This document shows, piece after piece, positions 42,191 to 45,329 of a stretch of DNA of 45,329 nt. The notes beneath the pieces are model-generated. The model was not told where the DNA came from and did no database searches. It saw only the letters and a program-made list of their open reading frames with translations. This DNA is from Reyranella sp. GTDB taxonomy: Bacteria; Pseudomonadota; Alphaproteobacteria; Reyranellales; Reyranellaceae. The position numbers and the translations under genes are program-made. Location: NCBI GenBank assembly GCA_019750135.1, contig JAIEOV010000133.1, positions 1-45,329 of the forward strand, read 5' to 3'. The first letter of the stretch is position 1; every line of letters begins with the position of its first letter.

Positions 42191-43425
42191 GGCTTCCTCG
42201 CCCGCCACTGCACGATCGGCGCGGCGGCGCGCCAGACGAAGACGCCGCCGGTGCCGGCCTTGCCCGCCTTCGACACGTCGAGCCTGACAAGCTCGCCGCC
42301 GTGACGCTGGAAACACTCGATCAAACGCGCCTCCGACTGGATCGACACGGCATTGGCGACCAGACGCCCGCCCGGCTTCAGCGCAGTCCACGTCGCCTCC
42401 AGCATGTTCGGATTGGCAAGGCCGCCGCCCAGGAAGATCGCGTCGGGTGCGGGCAATCCGGCGAAGGCCTCGGGCGCGCGCTGCTGAACGATCTGCAGGT
42501 CGGGCGTGCCCAGCGTTGCCGCGTTGCGGGCCGCGCGCGCCGCGCGCTCGGGCTCTGATTCAATGCCGATCGCCTTGAGCGAGGGATGGCGCAACAGCCA
42601 TTCGATGGCGACCGAGCCCGCGCCCAGGCCGACATCCCACAAAAGCTCGCCCTGTCGCGGCGCCAAGGCCGACACAGTGATGGCGCGGACCTCGCGTTTG
42701 GTGAGCTGGCCGTCATGCTCGAACAAGGTGTCGTCGAGCCCCGGCGCCAGCGGCAACACCTTTGCGTCCGCATCAGCGGCGACCTGCAGCGCGATGGTGT
42801 TGAGCGGCGCGACATCGGCGATGTCGAAACCGCCGGCGGTCGCCGAGCGCACGCGCTCGCGCGGGCCGCCCATCGCTTCCAGGACAGTGATCGATGAGGC
42901 GCCCATGCCCCGTTCGACTAAAAACTTCGCGAGCTTGGCCGGCGTCTCGCCGTCCCACGACAGCGCCAGGATGCGCGCGCCGGGCTGCAGGTGGCGCACG
43001 ATGCCTTCCACGGCGCGGCCATGCAGGCTGACCAGCGCCACGTCCTGCAGCGACCAGCCGAGCCGAGCGGCGGCCAGGCTGAAGGCCGATGCGTTGGGCA
43101 GGCAGAGCGTCTCGCTGGCAGGAATGGAGCGCAGCAGCAGGTCGCCGACGCCGTAATGGAAGGGATCGCCGCTCGCCAGCACGACGACCGGCCGGCCGCG
43201 ATGCTTCTCGATCTCCGGCAGGGCGTCGCCGATAGGACTCGGCCAGGCCAGCGTGCGGCCACGGATCAGCGCCTCGGCCAGGCCAAGGTGGCGTTTGCCA
43301 CCGACCACCAGCTCGGCCGACGCTAAAAGCTTCTGCGCCACAGGAGATAGACCAGCGATGCCGTCTTCGCCGATGCCGACGATGGACAGCCAACGCGCGG
43401 CCGTGCAGCTTGCGGCGTCAGACAT
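42187..43425 (-). CDS. cobL: Precorrin-6Y C5,15-methyltransferase (decarboxylating)
   Basis: The protein has 412 residues. ATG 43425 is kept because WLSIVGIGEDGIAGLSP begins 11 residues later and no in-frame ATG, GTG or TTG lies between; an ATG at 43437 is the only close alternative. The N-terminal CbiE-like domain has SAELVVGGKRHL, VVLASGDPFHYGVG and SLQDVALVSLHGR. The C-terminal CbiT-like domain (from about residue 245) has LTKREVRAITVSAL, LLWDVGLGAGSVAIEWLL and DAIFLGGGLANPNMLE. It methylates C5 and C15 and decarboxylates the C12 chain. Its start codon overlaps the start codon of divergent cobK within one CATG. Confidence 0.94.
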   Translation of the reverse strand: MSDAASCTAARWLSIVGIGEDGIAGLSPVAQKLLASAELVVGGKRHLGLAEALIRGRTLAWPSPIGDALPEIEKHRGRPVVVLASGDPFHYGVGDLLLRSIPASETLCLPNASAFSLAAARLGWSLQDVALVSLHGRAVEGIVRHLQPGARILALSWDGETPAKLAKFLVERGMGASSITVLEAMGGPRERVRSATAGGFDIADVAPLNTIALQVAADADAKVLPLAPGLDDTLFEHDGQLTKREVRAITVSALAPRQGELLWDVGLGAGSVAIEWLLRHPSLKAIGIESEPERAARAARNAATLGTPDLQIVQQRAPEAFAGLPAPDAIFLGGGLANPNMLEATWTALKPGGRLVANAVSIQSEARLIECFQRHGGELVRLDVSKAGKAGTGGVFVWRAAAPIVQWRARKP

Positions 43426-44182
43426 GCGCGTTCTCATTCTCGGCGGCACCACGGAAGCCTCGGCATTGGCTAGGCTCCTCGCGGGCGATTCGCGCTTCGA
43501 GGCGACCCTGTCGTTTGCCGGACGCACCGCTGCGCCGCAGTCGCAGCCCATCGCGACACGCGTTGGCGGCTTCGGCGGCGCCGATGGCCTTGCGCACTAC
43601 CTCAAGGAGCAGGCGATCGATGCGGTGGTCGACGCCACTCACCCCTACGCCCCGCGCATCTCCACCAACGCCGTCGTGGCGTGCAAGAACGCCGGTGTCG
43701 CGCTGGCCACGCTCGTCCGTCCCGCCTGGAAGCCCGAAGCCGGCGACAGATGGGAAACGGCGCCGACCGCGGTCGCGGCGGCGCTCGCCATTGGCAAGGA
43801 ACCGCGGCGCGTGTTCCTGGCGCTCGGCCGGCAGGAACTGCACTCCTTCGCCGCCATCGCCCAGCATCACTACATCGCCCGTCTCATCGATCAGCCGGTC
43901 GGCGGGCGGCCGCACAAACTCGTTCTGCTGCAGCAGCGGGGGCCGTTCGATTTCGACGCCGAGTTGCGCCTCCTGAAGCAGCACAAGATCGACGTGATCG
44001 TTTCGCGCAACTCGGGCGGCAGCGCCACCTACGCCAAGATCGAGGCGGCGCGCGTGCTCAAGCTGCCCGTCATCATGATCACACGTCCCGTGAAGCCCAC
44101 TGGCCACATCGTTAGGACGGCCGAGGAAGCGATGGCGTGGCTGGCTCACGACCGCCCCGCCCCTTCGCTGCGCGGCGTATAG
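43424..44182 (+). CDS. cobK: Precorrin-6A reductase
   Basis: The protein has 252 residues. MRVLILGGTTEASALARLL is the canonical CobK/CbiJ N-terminus, so ATG 43424 is well set although no Shine-Dalgarno sequence is visible. VVDATHPYAPRISTNAV and IVSRNSGGSATYAKIEAARVLKLPVIMITRPV in parts complete the signature. It reduces precorrin-6A to 6B with NADPH. It is the only plus-strand gene of the cob cluster: its 5' end overlaps cobL by two bases and its 3' end overlaps cobJ by 37 bp, so it has no intergenic flank. Confidence 0.95.
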   Translation: MRVLILGGTTEASALARLLAGDSRFEATLSFAGRTAAPQSQPIATRVGGFGGADGLAHYLKEQAIDAVVDATHPYAPRISTNAVVACKNAGVALATLVRPAWKPEAGDRWETAPTAVAAALAIGKEPRRVFLALGRQELHSFAAIAQHHYIARLIDQPVGGRPHKLVLLQQRGPFDFDAELRLLKQHKIDVIVSRNSGGSATYAKIEAARVLKLPVIMITRPVKPTGHIVRTAEEAMAWLAHDRPAPSLRGV

Positions 44183-44895
44183 ACCCAGCGCCCGACCTGC
44201 CGAGTCGTGCTGGCGCCGACGATCACCAGCGTGCGCATGTCGGCGCGTGTCGGATCGGCGGCGCCGAGCGTCGTCGCGATGACTTTTGCCTCAGCCGTTC
44301 CTGCGGCACGCACGAACAGCACCGGCGTCTCGGCGGCCTTGAGCGTGCGCAGAAGATCGAACGCCTTGCCGAGCTGGGTCGGCCGTGCCTTGGAGGCAGG
44401 ATTGTAGAGGGCAAGCACAAAATCGCCCTCGGCGGCCGCCTTCAGGCGGCGCTCGACGGTGCTCCAGGCCTTGAGATTGTCCGACAGCGAGATGGCGCAG
44501 AAATCGCCGCCCAGCGGCGCACCGACCTCGGCTGCGGCCGCCAGCATGGCCGTGACGCCGGGCTCCACCTTGATGTCGAGGTCGCGCCATCCGGGCTCGC
44601 CCGTCTCGACCGCTTCGAACACGGCCGCCGCCATGGCGAACACGCCGGGATCGCCGCCGGAGACGACGACGACCTCGCGACCTGCGGCGGCAAGCGACAG
44701 GGCATGCCGTGCACGGTCAAGCTCGACGCGATTGTCGGAGGCATGGCGGCATTGGCCGGCGCGCTCCGGTACGCGATCGAGGTAGGGGCCGTAGCCCACG
44801 AGATCGGTGGCGCGGGCGAGCGCCGCCGCGGTCGCCGGCGTCATGAGCTCGGCCTTGCCCGGACCGGTGCCGACCACCACGAGGGAGCCGGTCAC
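44146..44895 (-). CDS. cobJ: Precorrin-3B C17-methyltransferase
   Basis: The protein has 249 residues from GTG 44895, which overlaps the cobI stop (GTGA). SLVVVGTGPGKAELMTPATAAAL, DLVGYGPYLDRVPE, VVVVSGGDPGVFAMAAAVFE, GGDFCAISLSDNLKAW and LALYNPASKARPTQLGKAF are the CobJ/CbiH hallmarks. It methylates C17 with ring contraction. The 3' end overlaps convergent cobK by 37 bp. It is co-transcribed with cobI. Confidence 0.95.
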   Translation of the reverse strand: MTGSLVVVGTGPGKAELMTPATAAALARATDLVGYGPYLDRVPERAGQCRHASDNRVELDRARHALSLAAAGREVVVVSGGDPGVFAMAAAVFEAVETGEPGWRDLDIKVEPGVTAMLAAAAEVGAPLGGDFCAISLSDNLKAWSTVERRLKAAAEGDFVLALYNPASKARPTQLGKAFDLLRTLKAAETPVLFVRAAGTAEAKVIATTLGAADPTRADMRTLVIVGASTTRQVGRWVYTPRSEGAGRS

Positions 44896-45329
44896 AGCCG
44901 CCTCCCTTCACCGGGGATCAACACCATGGCGAAGTACGCGCCCGTCGTGCCGCACTCGGCCAACGGCAGGATGCGCTCGTCGGCCATGGTGCCGCGTTCG
45001 ACATAGACGGCGCGCGACAGCAGGCCGGCCGTCTCGACGGCGCGCCGCACCTTCGCGAGGTTACGGCCGACCTTCATGATCACGGCGGCATCGGCGAGCC
45101 GCAGGCGCTCGACCAGCTCGTTCTCACCCAGGGTGCCCGGCAGCACGGCGAGCGCATCGTTGCCCCAGGTGATGGGCAGGTTGGCGCGCGTCCAGCAGCC
45201 CGACATGCCGGTCACGCCCGGCACGACCTCGACCGGGAAATCAGCGCTGAGCCGGCGCCACATATGCATGAAGGAGCCATAGAAGAAGGGATCGCCCTCG
45301 GCCAGCAGGCCGACCGACCTGCCTTGTCG
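44892..45329 (-). CDS. cobI: Precorrin-2 C20-methyltransferase, partial (5' end outside window)
   Basis: The last 145 codons are present and the frame is open to the window edge. LLAEGDPFFYGSFMHMWRRL, VEVVPGVTGMSGCWTRANLP, LVERLRLADAAVIMKVGRNL and VYVERGTMADERILPL are diagnostic for CobI. It methylates C20 of precorrin-2. The stop overlaps the cobJ start by four bases. The missing N-terminal part should hold the SAM-binding GxGPGD loop. Confidence 0.94.
   Translation of the reverse strand, partial: RQGRSVGLLAEGDPFFYGSFMHMWRRLSADFPVEVVPGVTGMSGCWTRANLPITWGNDALAVLPGTLGENELVERLRLADAAVIMKVGRNLAKVRRAVETAGLLSRAVYVERGTMADERILPLAECGTTGAYFAMVLIPGEGRRL

Overview
This 45.3-kb window is high-GC, densely packed bacterial chromosome. 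Gene content points to an aerobic, metabolically versatile alphaproteobacterium: aerobic-type cobalamin genes (cobI/J/K/L/E/M/A/B with bluB), many luciferase-like (LLM) flavoenzymes, a TctC/Bug binding protein, a NIPSNAP protein, and a ROK protein of a kind I associate with rhizobial genomes. A Reyranella- or Bradyrhizobium-like soil organism is plausible, but the genus is inference. I see no tRNA, rRNA, insertion sequence, phage gene or CRISPR array.

Layout. (1) 1-4.2 kb: a cut-off NTF2-like gene and a VOC-fold protein (minus) face an LLM oxidoreductase, NIPSNAP protein and TauD/TfdA-type dioxygenase (plus) across a short promoter region with a perfect palindrome. (2) 4.2-11.2 kb (minus): alpha/beta hydrolase, two LLM oxidoreductases, a two-subunit [2Fe-2S]/molybdopterin hydroxylase, a Bug-type solute receptor and a small secreted Cys-rich protein. 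Its gaps hold unusual palindromic repeats. This looks like a catabolic locus of unknown substrate. (3) 11.4-19.5 kb: a LytS/LytTR-type two-component pair, divergent from a 2015-residue exoenzyme that combines three CBM2-like modules, eight Calx-beta modules, a GH5 cellulase domain, Fn3 and a GH18 chitinase-like domain. (4) 19.5-25 kb: a membrane protein, a GMC oxidoreductase with an esterase, a ROK protein with permuted domain order, a hemerythrin-like protein and a small ORF. (5) 25-32.3 kb (minus): a tightly coupled seven-gene operon of peptide/nickel-type ABC importer, LLM monooxygenase and two carboxymuconolactone-decarboxylase/AhpD-fold proteins. This matches a neighbourhood known from the KPN_01854/KPN_01858 and Avi_7169/Avi_7170 family names. 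(6) 32.4-38.3 kb (minus): a cobalamin riboswitch followed by a methyltransferase and btuB, btuF, btuC, btuD-like genes for corrinoid uptake. (7) 38.3-45.3 kb: cobalamin biosynthesis, bluB-cobB-cobA-cobM-cobE-cobL on minus, cobK on plus, then cobJ-cobI on minus, with cobI cut by the window end.

How parts work together. Regions 6 and 7 form one B12 locus. The import genes are directly under the riboswitch, while the synthesis genes lie upstream of it and could read into it. In region 3 the adjacent two-component system probably controls the polysaccharide-degrading exoenzyme. Most promising for follow-up are: the GH5 domain apparently inserted inside a Calx-beta domain; the circularly permuted ROK protein; cobK embedded antisense in the cob operon with its start codon overlapping that of cobL; the covarying intergenic hairpins; and the direct repeats upstream of the exoenzyme.
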